A DNA stretch of 64,000 nucleotides from Clavibacter michiganensis subsp. tessellarius (GTDB lineage: Bacteria > Actinomycetota > Actinomycetes > Actinomycetales > Microbacteriaceae): positions 310,001 to 374,000 of the forward strand of contig NZ_CP040788.1 of NCBI RefSeq assembly GCF_021922985.1. Reading direction: 5' to 3'. Under the pieces are notes generated by a model, which had not been told where the DNA came from, did no database searches, and worked only from the letters and a program-made list of their open reading frames with translations. Below, one piece after another: positions 8,906 to 16,593 of this stretch (its first letter is position 1; every line of letters starts with the position of its first letter). A program made the translations under genes and the position numbers.

Positions 8906-9916
8906 TCAGGCCTCGCGCGTCTTCGGGGAGCTCTCGTCGGTCTTGCGCGGGTCCTTCTCGACGATGTCGCCGAGGGCGTCGTCGATGCGGGTGAGGAGCT
9001 CCGCCGGGATCGTCACGCCCGACGCCTTCACGTTCTCGTGCACCTGCTCGGGGCGCGAGGCGCCGATGATCGCGGACGCGACGTTCTCGTTCTGCAGCAC
9101 CCACGCCACGGCGAGCTGGGCGAGCGAGAGGTCGAGCTCGTCGGCCACCGGCTGGAGCGCCTGCACGCGGGAGAGCGTGTCGTCGTTCATGAAGCGCTTG
9201 ATCATGTTCGCGCCGCCCTTGTCGTCGGTCGCGCGGGATCCGGACGGCAGCTCCTGGCCGGGCTTGTACTTGCCCGTCAGGACGCCCTGCGCGATGGGGG
9301 ACCACACGATCTGAGAGATGCCGAGCTCCTTCGAGGTGGGCACGACCTCCTCCTCGATGACGCGCCATAGGGCCGAGTACTGCGGCTGGTTCGAGATCAG
9401 CTGGAAGCCCAGGTCGGTGGCGAGCGCGTGGCCGGCGCGCAGCTGGTCGCTCGTCCACTCGCTCACGCCGATGTAGAGCGCCTTGCCCTGGCGGACGACG
9501 TCGGCGAACGCCTGCATCGTCTCCTCGAGCGGCGTCTCGTAGTCGAACCGGTGGGCCTGGTACAGGTCGATGTAGTCGGTCTGGAGGCGCGTGAGCGAGG
9601 CGTCGACCGAGTCCATGATGTGCTTGCGCGAGAGGCCGGTGTCGTTGTGCCCCTTGGGCCCGGTGGGGCCGAAGACCTTGGTGAAGATCTCGATCGAGGC
9701 ACGTCGCTCGTCCTTGAGCGCCTCGCCGAGCACGGTCTCCGCCTTGGTGTTGGCGTAGACGTCCGCGGTGTCGAAGGTGGTGATCCCCGCCTCGAGCGCG
9801 GCCTTGACGCACGCGGTCGCGGTGTCGTTCTCGACCTGCGACCCGTGGGTGAGCCAGTTGCCGTAGGTGATCTCGGAGATCTTGAAGCCGGAGTTGCCGA
9901 GGTATCTGAATTCCAT
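8906..9916 (-). CDS. Aldo/keto reductase, paralogue 2
   Basis: A 336-residue NADPH-dependent oxidoreductase, nearly identical over most of its length to the adjacent copy at 7762-8772. Tetrad residues are in DTADVYANT, IFTKVFGP and YQAHRFD; IIGASRPEQ is conserved. An in-frame ATG 24 bases upstream exists, but the ATG at 9916 matches the first copy (MEFRYLGNSGFK) and has a TACGGT -10 box 6 nt before it. Each copy therefore keeps its own promoter and a downstream hairpin. Differences cluster at the C-terminus and around residues 50-85. Confidence 0.93.
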   Translation of the reverse strand: MEFRYLGNSGFKISEITYGNWLTHGSQVENDTATACVKAALEAGITTFDTADVYANTKAETVLGEALKDERRASIEIFTKVFGPTGPKGHNDTGLSRKHIMDSVDASLTRLQTDYIDLYQAHRFDYETPLEETMQAFADVVRQGKALYIGVSEWTSDQLRAGHALATDLGFQLISNQPQYSALWRVIEEEVVPTSKELGISQIVWSPIAQGVLTGKYKPGQELPSGSRATDDKGGANMIKRFMNDDTLSRVQALQPVADELDLSLAQLAVAWVLQNENVASAIIGASRPEQVHENVKASGVTIPAELLTRIDDALGDIVEKDPRKTDESSPKTREA

Positions 9917-9922
9917 GGTCCG

Positions 9923-9928
9923 ACCGTA
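9923..9928 (-). promoter_or_regulatory. -10 box of leaderless promoter (AKR 2)
   Basis: TACGGT on the minus strand, 6 nt before the ATG at 9916. Confidence 0.6.
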
Positions 9929-9983
9929 CGCCGGGCGCATCCGCGGTCCCGCACGAAAGTGTGCGACGGCGGGGTCGCGTCGG

Positions 9984-10598
9984 TCAGGTGCGCGGGTTCC
10001 CGGCGACGTGCAGCGGCGCGAGCGCGGTGTCGAGCGCCGCCTCGAGCGGCCAGGCGGAGCGCTCCGGCTGGCTGAGCACCAGCCCGCCCTGGATGGCGGC
10101 GAGGATGACCGTGGCGATGCGCTGCGGATCCGCGGAGGGGGCGACGAGGCCCGCCTCGCGCATCCGCTCCACGCCGCGTGCCAGGAACGCGCGCCAGGAC
10201 CGCATGGTCTCGGCGATGGCCCGCTCGAGCTCCGGGTCGAGGGCGGAGGCCTGCGTGGCGAGCGATCCGATGGGACATGCCCAGCGGCCGCGGCCGATGT
10301 AGTAGTCGACGAGCGCCGCGCGCCACGCCTCCCACGACTCCCACGAGCCGAGGTCGTGGATGTGCGGCTCCTGCGCCTCCATCAGCTGGCGGCCCTCCCA
10401 CCCCGCGACCTCGCGCACGAGCTCGAGCTTGCCGCCGGGGAAGTAGTGGAACAGCTGGCTCTTGCTCGTGAGCGTGGCGGCGCGCACGTCGTCGAGGGTG
10501 GTGCCGCCGACGCCGGTGGCGAGGATCTGCTCGCCGGTGGCCTCGACGATCCGCTGGCGGGTGAGCCGCCCGCGCTCGGTGATCCTCGGCTCGGCCAT
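9984..10598 (-). CDS. TetR-family transcriptional regulator
   Basis: A 204-residue one-component repressor. The N-terminal helix-turn-helix is in TTLDDVRAATLTSKSQLFHYF (residues ~33-53) with the usual RQRIVEATGEQIL lead-in helix; the C-terminal ligand domain is all-helical and contains CPIGSLA, as in the YxaF/LmrA-like group. It is divergent from the SDR gene at 10654, and two copies of a 16-bp palindrome sit in the 55-bp gap. It therefore probably represses both itself and the SDR until an unknown ligand binds. Confidence 0.93.
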   Translation of the reverse strand: MAEPRITERGRLTRQRIVEATGEQILATGVGGTTLDDVRAATLTSKSQLFHYFPGGKLELVREVAGWEGRQLMEAQEPHIHDLGSWESWEAWRAALVDYYIGRGRWACPIGSLATQASALDPELERAIAETMRSWRAFLARGVERMREAGLVAPSADPQRIATVILAAIQGGLVLSQPERSAWPLEAALDTALAPLHVAGNPRT

Positions 10599-10604
10599 GC
10601 CCCG

Positions 10605-10610
10605 ATCCTA
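10605..10610 (-). promoter_or_regulatory. -10 box of tetR promoter
   Basis: TAGGAT on the minus strand, 6 nt before the ATG at 10598; leaderless arrangement. The first operator copy begins 6 bp further upstream. Confidence 0.6.
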
Positions 10611-10616
10611 CCTCGC

Positions 10617-10632
10617 TGGACCATCCGGTCCA
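10617..10632. promoter_or_regulatory. TetR operator copy 1
   Basis: TGGACC-ATCC-GGTCCA, a perfect 6+6 palindrome next to the tetR -10 box. It shares TGGACCAT...GTCCA with copy 2, centre to centre 31 bp. Confidence 0.75.
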
Positions 10633-10646
10633 CTACGTGCTATCAA

Positions 10647-10664
10647 TTGGACCATGCAGTCCAA
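10647..10664. promoter_or_regulatory. TetR operator copy 2, over the SDR start codon
   Basis: TTGGAC-CATGCA-GTCCAA palindrome that contains the ATG at 10654 and so covers the predicted transcription start of the leaderless SDR gene. A bound repressor would block initiation directly. Confidence 0.75.
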
Positions 10665-11451
10665 CAGTGAAGCCATCCAGTCCCTCGTCCCCGACACCCG
10701 GCTCGCCGGCCGCACGGCCGTCGTCACCGGATCCACCAGCGGCATCGGCGAGGCCGTCGCCCGCGTGCTCGCCTCCTCCGGCGCGGAGGTCGTCGTCAGT
10801 GGCCGCGACGCCGACCGAGCCCGTGCCGTCGTCGCCGCCATCACCGCGGCGGGCGGGACCGCGCACGCGGTGCCCGCCGACCTCGCGGGGGCCGCCGACG
10901 GCATCCGCCGGTTCGCGGAGGAGGCCACGGCCGCCCTCGGCGGCCGGGTCGACATCCTCGTCAACAACGCCGGCATCTACCCGGTCGGGCCGACGGCGGC
11001 GCTCGGCGACGACGACCTCGACGCCGTCCTCGCCGTGAACGTCCGGGCGCCGCACGTGCTCGTCGCGGCGCTCGCGCCCGCGATGGCGGAGCGGGGGAGC
11101 GGTGCCGTGGTCAACGTCGGATCCTGGATGTCGCGCGTCGGCGTCCCGTTCGGCGCCGCCTACACGGCGTCGAAGGCCGCCGTCGAGCAGATGACCCGCA
11201 CGTGGGCGGCCGAGTTCGGCCCCCGCGGCGTGCGGGTCACCACGGTCGCGCCGGGCGTGACCGCCACGCCCGGCAACGCGTCGGATGCGGCGGTGCTCGA
11301 CGCCATGACCGCGACCACGCCGGCGGGCGTCCCGGTACGCCCCGTCGACGTCGCCTTCGCCGTGCGCTTCCTCGTGTCCGACGAGGCGGCGTTCGTGCAC
11401 GGCGCGCTGCTCGACGTCGACGGCGGCATCGGCAGCACGCGCCTCGGCTGA
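10654..11451 (+). CDS. Short-chain dehydrogenase/reductase
   Basis: A 265-residue classical SDR, NAD(P)-dependent. The cofactor motif is VTGSTSGIGEA (TGxxxGxG), the structural motif NNAG is present, the catalytic Ser lies in VVNVGSW and the active site is YTASKAA (YxxxK). The ATG at 10654 lies within the second TetR operator and 7 nt after TATCAA. Substrate unknown; such TetR-adjacent SDRs are often inducible detoxification or oxidoreduction enzymes. Divergent partner of the regulator at 9984. Confidence 0.93.
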   Translation: MQSNSEAIQSLVPDTRLAGRTAVVTGSTSGIGEAVARVLASSGAEVVVSGRDADRARAVVAAITAAGGTAHAVPADLAGAADGIRRFAEEATAALGGRVDILVNNAGIYPVGPTAALGDDDLDAVLAVNVRAPHVLVAALAPAMAERGSGAVVNVGSWMSRVGVPFGAAYTASKAAVEQMTRTWAAEFGPRGVRVTTVAPGVTATPGNASDAAVLDAMTATTPAGVPVRPVDVAFAVRFLVSDEAAFVHGALLDVDGGIGSTRLG

Positions 11452-11479
11452 GCCGCCGCCGCCGTTCCCGTCCCACGTG

Positions 11480-11516
11480 ACGACGCCCGCCCCCGGGATC
11501 CGGGAGCGGGCGTCGT
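11480..11516. terminator. Bidirectional hairpin between convergent genes
   Basis: An 11-bp stem (acgacgcccgc and complement) with a smaller inner palindrome (ccgggatccgg). Lies between the ends of the SDR (11451) and terC (11536). Confidence 0.55.
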
Positions 11517-11535
11517 GGCGGTGGTGCGGGGAGCG

Positions 11536-12621
11536 CTAGCGGCGCGGGGCGTCCGCGTCCACGCTGCGGCCGGAGCCGCGCGCCGCGTCGTCGTCCGCGT
11601 CGACCGGTGCCTTCTCGCCCTCGACGGAGGCCGCCTGGTCGGTGCCCTCGACGGCGGACGCGTCGCGCTTCGTCTTCGCGAGGCTCGCGACGGTCGCCAC
11701 CGTGATGGTGAGGAGGATGAACGACAGCGAGAACCAGATCGGGATCTCGGGCGCCCACAGCATCGGCTCGCCGCCGTTGATGAACGGCACCTCGTTGACG
11801 TGCATGGCGTGCAGCACGAGCTTCACGGCGATGAAGCCGAGGATCACCGCGAGGCCCTGCGAGAGGTACACGAGGCGCTCGAGGAGCCCGGAGATCAGGA
11901 AGTACAGCTGGCGCAGGCCGAGCAGCGCGAAGGCGTTGGCGGTGAAGACGATGTACGCCTCCTGCGTCAGCCCGAAGATCGCGGGGATGGAGTCGAGCGC
12001 GAACAGCACGTCGGTGAGGCCGATGGCGAGCATCACCAGGAACATCGGGGTGAACAGCTTCTTGCCGTCGACGCGGGTCGTCAGCTTGTCGCCGTCGTAG
12101 TGGTCCGAGGTGGGGATGAAGCGGCGGAGCGTGCGGATGAGCTTCGAGTCGGACTCGTCCTCGTCGTGCGTCTCCTTCATCTGCTTGTAGGCCATCACGA
12201 GCAGCAGGGCGCCGAAGAGGTAGAAGACCCAGGAGAAGTTGTCGATGATCGCGGAGCCCATCGCGATGAAGATGCCGCGCATCACGAGGGCTATCGCGAT
12301 GCCCACGAGGAGCACCTTCTGCTGGAAGGCTCGCGGCACGGCGAAGCTCGACATGATGATGAGGAAGACGAAGAGGTTGTCGACGCTCAGCGCCTTCTCC
12401 GTCACGTAGCCGGCGAAGTACTCGCCGCCGAAGGTCCAGTTCGAGAAGACGCCGACGCCCACGCCGAACACGAGCGCGATGACGATGTAGACGACCGACC
12501 AGGTCGCGGACTCCTTCAGCGTCGGCTCGTGCGCCTTCCGCACGTGCGCGAAGAAGTCGAAGACGAGCAGGCCGAGGACGGCCGCGATGGTCGCGGCCCA
12601 GAGCCAGAAGGGGATATCCAT
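11536..12621 (-). CDS. TerC-family integral membrane protein (probable Mn2+ exporter)
   Basis: A 361-residue polytopic membrane protein of the TerC/Alx family. Diagnostic motifs are EKALSVDNLFVF and FALDSIPAIFGLT, which hold the acidic residues thought to carry the metal. About nine membrane segments are visible; the last ~45 residues are hydrophilic and rich in Ala, Asp and Glu. Family members (E. coli Alx, Lactococcus and Bacillus homologues) export manganese. The start at 12621 was chosen because the membrane domain begins there (MDIPFWLWAATIAAV). The upstream leader is a yybP-ykoY element, which supports manganese control. The often-used tellurium-resistance label is not supported here. 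Confidence 0.93.
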   Translation of the reverse strand: MDIPFWLWAATIAAVLGLLVFDFFAHVRKAHEPTLKESATWSVVYIVIALVFGVGVGVFSNWTFGGEYFAGYVTEKALSVDNLFVFLIIMSSFAVPRAFQQKVLLVGIAIALVMRGIFIAMGSAIIDNFSWVFYLFGALLLVMAYKQMKETHDEDESDSKLIRTLRRFIPTSDHYDGDKLTTRVDGKKLFTPMFLVMLAIGLTDVLFALDSIPAIFGLTQEAYIVFTANAFALLGLRQLYFLISGLLERLVYLSQGLAVILGFIAVKLVLHAMHVNEVPFINGGEPMLWAPEIPIWFSLSFILLTITVATVASLAKTKRDASAVEGTDQAASVEGEKAPVDADDDAARGSGRSVDADAPRR

Positions 12622-12639
12622 TTCGGGGGTTCTCCAGTA

Positions 12640-12780
12640 CTCGGACCGCTGACGGGTCCGGTGGGGTACTGAAGGTCTCCTCCACCCCGCGAGCTGCTGC
12701 TCACGGAACCGGTCGTACGGGTCGGAGTGGTCCGACCGTATTGACGACACGACCGCCGGATGGGAGTACTCCCCTTCGAG
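12640..12780 (-). promoter_or_regulatory. yybP-ykoY manganese riboswitch
   Basis: On the minus strand the leader of the terC gene contains, in order, the conserved blocks GGGGAGTACTCCC, GTCGTCAATAC, a GGTTCCGTGAGC segment, and GGTGGAGGAGACCTTCAG followed by TACCCC, which pairs back to the first block (P1). A GGACC/GGTCC hairpin (about 12643-12660) follows and could be the expression platform just before the start codon. These are the hallmarks of the Mn2+-sensing yybP-ykoY family, which commonly precedes terC/alx genes. Confidence 0.88.
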
Positions 12781-12867
12781 GAATCACTCTATACGGCCGC
12801 ATGGAGCGCTCCCGACCGTCCGGGCGGATCCGCAGCCGGACCGGCGCGGGACGAGGCGCGGCGACCG

Positions 12868-13287
12868 CTACTCGACGAAGAGCAGGCCGATGCCCCCGAC
12901 CGCCGCGACCGCGCCGATGCCGATCAGCACGAGGCCGGTGATGCGGAGCGCGCGGCCGTCGAGCTCGGGCGCGTGGGTGCGGACCCGCCACGGGGCGCGC
13001 GGCGAGAACCAGACGCGCACGTCGGATCCGGGGGAGAGGTCGCGGGTCTCGGCCGTGTCGGCGGGTGCCTCGTGCACGTCGCCGTCGTCGTCGAACCAGC
13101 GGAGGACCCGCCTGGATCCGGCGCCGCCGTCGCCCGCGGGCGCGTCGGCCACGAGGCCCTCCGTGGCCGTCCAGCGCCGGCCGAGCACGCGCACGGAGAC
13201 GCCGGCGACGTAGAGCGCGATGCCGGGGACGAGCGCGATCCAGGTGAGGAACTCGACGATGAGGGAGATGGCGGCGAGACCGTCCAT
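12868..13287 (-). CDS. DUF3592-like small membrane protein
   Basis: 139 residues with an N-terminal membrane helix (SLIVEFLTWIALVPGIALYV), a central beta-rich extracytoplasmic domain (residues ~45-105, with RRVLRWFDDDGDVHEAP and GSDVRVWFSP) and a C-terminal membrane helix (ITGLVLIGIGAVAAVGGIGL). This TM-beta-TM plan and the D-V-x-V-W-x-x-P pattern match DUF3592 proteins. Function unknown. It has no close operon partner. Confidence 0.75.
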   Translation of the reverse strand: MDGLAAISLIVEFLTWIALVPGIALYVAGVSVRVLGRRWTATEGLVADAPAGDGGAGSRRVLRWFDDDGDVHEAPADTAETRDLSPGSDVRVWFSPRAPWRVRTHAPELDGRALRITGLVLIGIGAVAAVGGIGLLFVE

Positions 13288-13406
13288 GCCTGGTGCCCCC
13301 GCGTCCGCTCGTGGTGGACCCGACCGGGCCCGGAGCTCGATGCTATCGGGGCGGTCCGACCGGATCCGGCAGGCCGGCGCGGAACGGCCCCGCCGCCGCG
13401 GGTCGC

Positions 13407-14045
13407 CTAGAGGTCGATGCTGTCGCCGGGCTCGAGCGCGTGGAACTCGCCGCCGCCCTGCTCGGTCGCCCACTGGAGGCGGCCGTTCGACATGGCCTTG
13501 CCCGCGGTCGACAGCACCATCTCGTGCGTGGGGAACGCGCGGCGGGGCTTCACGGCGAGGACGTAGTCGATGGACTCGCTGATCTTCATCCAGGGCGCGC
13601 CGGCGGGGGCGGCGAGGAGGTCCACCTCGATGCCCTCGGGGATCGTGAAGGAGTCGCCCGCGTAGTAGAGCGCGTCGTTGACGAGCACGCCGAGGTTCTG
13701 CACGACGGGGATCGACTCGTGGATGACGGCGTGATCGCCGCCGAAGAAGCGGAGCGTGAACGGGCCGACCTCGATGACGTCGCCCGCCTCGACGACGGTC
13801 ACGTCGAAGTCGGCTGCGGCGGCGGCGACGCCGGACGGCGCGTAGACGGGCACGCCCTCGTTCTTGTCGAGGATCCGCTTGAGCTGCTCGGGCGTCCAGT
13901 GGTCGGGGTGCTCGTGCGTGATGACGATGGCGTCGGCGTTCATGGCCTCGGTGATCGGGGTGGTGAAGGAGCCCGGGTCGATGAAGAGCTTCCGTCCGCT
14001 CTGTTCCAGGACCAGGGCCGAGTGCTCGAGCTTCGTCAATCGCAT
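13407..14045 (-). CDS. MBL-fold metal-dependent hydrolase (UlaG-like)
   Basis: A 212-residue metallo-beta-lactamase-fold hydrolase. The zinc motif HxHxDH is present as THEHPDHW, and the protein opens with MRLTKLEHSALVLEQSGRKLFIDPG, typical of the UlaG/RNase-Z-like short MBL group. A further metal His is in HDHAVIHESIP-type positions and at PTHEM. The substrate is unknown. The ATG at 14045 gives the canonical N-terminus. It is isolated, convergent to nothing close and divergent from tRNA-Glu. Confidence 0.9.
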   Translation of the reverse strand: MRLTKLEHSALVLEQSGRKLFIDPGSFTTPITEAMNADAIVITHEHPDHWTPEQLKRILDKNEGVPVYAPSGVAAAAADFDVTVVEAGDVIEVGPFTLRFFGGDHAVIHESIPVVQNLGVLVNDALYYAGDSFTIPEGIEVDLLAAPAGAPWMKISESIDYVLAVKPRRAFPTHEMVLSTAGKAMSNGRLQWATEQGGGEFHALEPGDSIDL

Positions 14046-14190
14046 GAGAGGAGCCAACACCGTCGAGGCGGCCGGGGCAAACCGGCGGGCGGGGGCGGCC
14101 AGGCGCGGGCGTGGGGGCGTGGGGACGGCGTCGGATCGGGCGGATCCGGCCCGGTCGGGCCTCGATTTGGTCGGGCTGTGCGCGCTGTGG

Positions 14191-14196
14191 CATACT
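14191..14196 (+). promoter_or_regulatory. -10 box of tRNA-Glu promoter
   Basis: CATACT, 17 nt before the mature tRNA end; the same CATACT variant occurs before the siderophore-interacting and HAD genes. Confidence 0.45.
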
Positions 14197-14213
14197 CGAC
14201 GAGTTGCAAAAAC

Positions 14214-14286
14214 GGCCCCATCGTTTAGCGGCCTAGGACACCGCCCTCTCACGGCGGTAACACCGGTTCGAATCCGGTTGGGGTCA
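14214..14286 (+). tRNA. tRNA-Glu(CTC)
   Basis: Acceptor GGCCCCA pairs with TGGGGTC (one G-T); anticodon stem CCGCC/GGCGG with loop CTCTCAC gives anticodon CTC, which reads GAG; T arm ACCGG/CCGGT with TTCGAAT. Discriminator A is followed by CCA at 14287-14289, so CCA is encoded here, unlike in the other two tRNAs. Confidence 0.96.
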
Positions 14287-14300
14287 CCACCGCATCACCC

Positions 14301-14338
14301 AGCCCGGCTCCTCCTCACGGAGGTGCCGGGCTTTCTTC
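14301..14338 (+). terminator. Rho-independent terminator after tRNA-Glu
   Basis: An 8-bp stem (AGCCCGGC/GCCGGGCT) with an inner CCTCCTC/GAGG part, followed by TTCTTC. Confidence 0.85.
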
Positions 14339-14383
14339 ATATCTGCGTCGGCGGATCCGGCTCGGCGCGACACCCGCGGCCTG

Positions 14384-14389
14384 TACCGT
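14384..14389 (+). promoter_or_regulatory. -10 box of leaderless promoter
   Basis: TACCGT, 6 nt before the GTG start at 14396. Confidence 0.6.
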
Positions 14390-14395
14390 CGAGGG

Positions 14396-15118
14396 GTGAG
14401 TGTGCACCTGGTCGGAGGCGGCCTGTCGGATGACGACACCCCCCTCCTCGCGCGGTTCCTGTCCGAGGCGACGACGAGGGCGACCGCGGCTGCCCGGTTG
14501 GAGCCGGCCCGCATCGCCGTGGTCCTCGTCCACGACGGCCTCGGCGCCGAGTGGTTCGACCAGTACGCCGCCGCGCTCCGTGCCGCGGGCGCGTGCGAGC
14601 CGGTCGCCGTGCTGGCGCCCGAGGGCGCGTCCATCGAGGTCGCGCAGCTGCAGGACGTCGACGGCATCGTCGTCGGCGGCGGCCTGACCCCCGCGTACCG
14701 CCAGGCGCTCGAGCCGGTCTTCGGCGAGATCCGCCGCCAGGTCACCGCGGGCGTCCCGTACCTCGGCTTCTCCGCGGGCGCCGCGGTCGCCGCCGAGACC
14801 GCCATCGTGGGCGGGTGGCGCATCGGCGACGTCGAGGTCGTGCAGGAGTCCGCGAGCGAGGACCTCGACGAGGTCACGGTCGAGCAGGGCATCGGCCTCA
14901 TCGACGTCGCGGTCGACGTGCACGCCGCCCAGTGGGGCACCCTCACCCGGCTCATCGCCGCGACCGAGGCCGGGCTCGTCGAGGGCGGCGTCGCCATCGA
15001 CGAGGGCACCGTGCTCATCGTGGGCGAGGGTCAGCTCGTCGTGCAGGGGCGCGGCAGCGTCTGGTCGGTCATCGGCTCGGAGACCGGCGTCACCGTCAGC
15101 TCCGCCGGCGCGTCCTGA
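14396..15118 (+). CDS. Peptidase S51 / cyanophycinase-like protein
   Basis: 240 residues with a class I glutamine-amidotransferase-like fold. The nucleophile elbow is [11 protein letters not shown], a serine as in dipeptidase E and cyanophycinase (family S51), not the cysteine of amidotransferases; the preceding [13 protein letters not shown] strand fits the same family. Dipeptidase E cleaves Asp-X dipeptides and cyanophycinase degrades cyanophycin, but the exact substrate here is open. The GTG start is set by a TACCGT -10 box 6 nt upstream. The ung gene follows after 10 bp and is probably co-transcribed. Confidence 0.82.
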   Translation: MSVHLVGGGLSDDDTPLLARFLSEATTRATAAARLEPARIAVVLVHDGLGAEWFDQYAAALRAAGACEPVAVLAPEGASIEVAQLQDVDGIVVGGGLTPAYRQALEPVFGEIRRQVTAGVPYLGFSAGAAVAAETAIVGGWRIGDVEVVQESASEDLDEVTVEQGIGLIDVAVDVHAAQWGTLTRLIAATEAGLVEGGVAIDEGTVLIVGEGQLVVQGRGSVWSVIGSETGVTVSSAGAS

Positions 15119-15128
15119 TCCGCCGCCC

Positions 15129-15815
15129 GTGGCGCTGACCCTGCCCGAGCTCGTCGAGCGCGGCCTCATGGACGCCGGCTGGGCGGAGGCGCTCGCCCCG
15201 GTGGCCGACGACATCGCGCGGATGGGGGAGTGGCTGCGCGCCGAGGTCGCCGCGGGTCGCCCCTACCTCCCGGCCGGCGACCGCGTGCTGCGCGCGTTCC
15301 AGCAGCCGCTCGCCGACGTGCGCGTGCTCATCGTCGGGCAGGATCCGTACCCCACGCCCGGCCACCCCGTCGGGCTGTCCTTCTCCGTCGAGCCCGACGT
15401 GCGGCCGGTGCCGCGGAGCCTCGTCAACATCCACCGCGAGCTGCGCGACGACCTCGGGATCCCGACGCCCGAGCACGGCGACCTCACCACGTGGACCCGC
15501 AGCGGCGTGCTGCTGCTCAACCGCGTGCTCACGGTGCGGCCGGGCGCGCCCGCGTCGCACCGCGGGAAGGGCTGGGAGGCCGTGACCGAGTGCGCCATCC
15601 GGGCCCTCGCCGAGCGCGGCGGCCCGCTCGTCGCGATCCTCTGGGGCAAGGACGCCGGATCGCTCGCGCCGATGCTCGCGCCCGTGCCGTCGATCACCTC
15701 CGTGCACCCGAGCCCGCTGTCGGCGTCGCGCGGGTTCTTCGGGTCGAGGCCGTTCAGCCGGGCCGACGCGCTGCTCGCCGAGCAGGGCGCGGATCCGGTC
15801 GACTGGCGGCTCTGA
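15129..15815 (+). CDS. ung: Uracil-DNA glycosylase, family 1
   Basis: Base-excision repair enzyme removing uracil from DNA; 228 residues, the usual length. The catalytic water-activating motif is [18 protein letters not shown] and the C-terminal minor-groove loop is [18 protein letters not shown]. Both active-site segments are intact. The GTG start at 15129 follows the S51-like gene by 10 bp, with no promoter of its own visible. Confidence 0.97.
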   Translation: MALTLPELVERGLMDAGWAEALAPVADDIARMGEWLRAEVAAGRPYLPAGDRVLRAFQQPLADVRVLIVGQDPYPTPGHPVGLSFSVEPDVRPVPRSLVNIHRELRDDLGIPTPEHGDLTTWTRSGVLLLNRVLTVRPGAPASHRGKGWEAVTECAIRALAERGGPLVAILWGKDAGSLAPMLAPVPSITSVHPSPLSASRGFFGSRPFSRADALLAEQGADPVDWRL

Positions 15816-15891
15816 GCCCGGGAGCCCTCCCGCGTCCGTCCGCGTCCCCGCCCGCCGCGGACGGACCCGGACCGGCGCGCGGCGCTCCCCG

Positions 15892-15897
15892 TAGGAT
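15892..15897 (+). promoter_or_regulatory. -10 box of leaderless promoter
   Basis: TAGGAT, 6 nt before the ATG at 15904. Confidence 0.6.
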
Positions 15898-15903
15898 CGC
15901 CCC

Positions 15904-16593
15904 ATGCTCGAGGAGGAATACCAGACGAGGCGCCGCCTGCCCGCCCACCTCCGCAAGCCCGCGCCGCCGGTGCCCGTGTTCTCCTACGAGATCCGGCCGG
16001 CCGCGACCTCCGACCTCCCGGACATCCGCGAGATCTACAACCACTACGTCATGAACAGCACCGTCACCTTCGACGAGACCCGCATGACGCTGGCCAGGTG
16101 GCGGGGCCGCTTCAGCCAGCTGGAGCGGATGGGGATGCCGTTCCTCGTCGCCGTGTCGCCGTCCGGGCAGGTGCTCGGCTACGCGCTCGTCGAGCCCGTC
16201 GGCAACCGCCGGTCGTCGCGCACGACGGTGGAGGACTCGATCTACCTCGGCGCCGCGTCCACGGGCAAGGGCCTCGGCCGCGCGCTGCTGGTGGCGCTCC
16301 TCGACGCGTGCCGCGAGGCGCGGATCCGGGAGGTCATCGCGGTGATCGCCGACCAGGGCGCCGACGCCTCCATCCGGCTGCACGCGTCGCTCGGCTTCAC
16401 CGAGAGCGGGCGGATGGGGCGCGTCGGCTGGAAGTTCGGGCGCTGGCTCGGCACCGTCACCATGCAGGCGACCCTCAAGCCGACGGAGCGGCCGGGCCGG
16501 TGGGCGCGGGCCATGCGGCGAGCGACTCCCGTCGGCGACGCTCCTCGTCCTCCCACGCCCGCTGCCGCTCCTGGAGCCGCTCCTTCGCGGTGA
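15904..16593 (+). CDS. GNAT-family N-acetyltransferase
   Basis: A 229-residue acetyl-CoA-dependent acyltransferase of the phosphinothricin-acetyltransferase-like group. After a ~30-residue leader come EIRPAATSDLPDIREIYNHYV, TFDETRMTL and the acetyl-CoA site (GAASTGKGLGRALL, motif A), then HASLGFTESGRMGRVGWKFGRW. Likely N-acetylates a small amine or amino-acid-like toxin; the substrate is not readable. The C-terminal 40 residues are Pro/Ala-rich and overlap the 3' end of the opposite gene by 119 bp. Transcript probably leaderless. Confidence 0.9.
   Translation: MLEEEYQTRRRLPAHLRKPAPPVPVFSYEIRPAATSDLPDIREIYNHYVMNSTVTFDETRMTLARWRGRFSQLERMGMPFLVAVSPSGQVLGYALVEPVGNRRSSRTTVEDSIYLGAASTGKGLGRALLVALLDACREARIREVIAVIADQGADASIRLHASLGFTESGRMGRVGWKFGRWLGTVTMQATLKPTERPGRWARAMRRATPVGDAPRPPTPAAAPGAAPSR

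Noticed and set aside
7762..9916. Composite mobile element flanked by similar hairpins
   Set aside because: The hairpins have different sequences, there is no transposase, and a simple tandem gene duplication explains the similarity.
11536..12621. Tellurium resistance gene (terC)
   Set aside because: No other ter genes are present and a yybP-ykoY element precedes it, so manganese export is the better reading.
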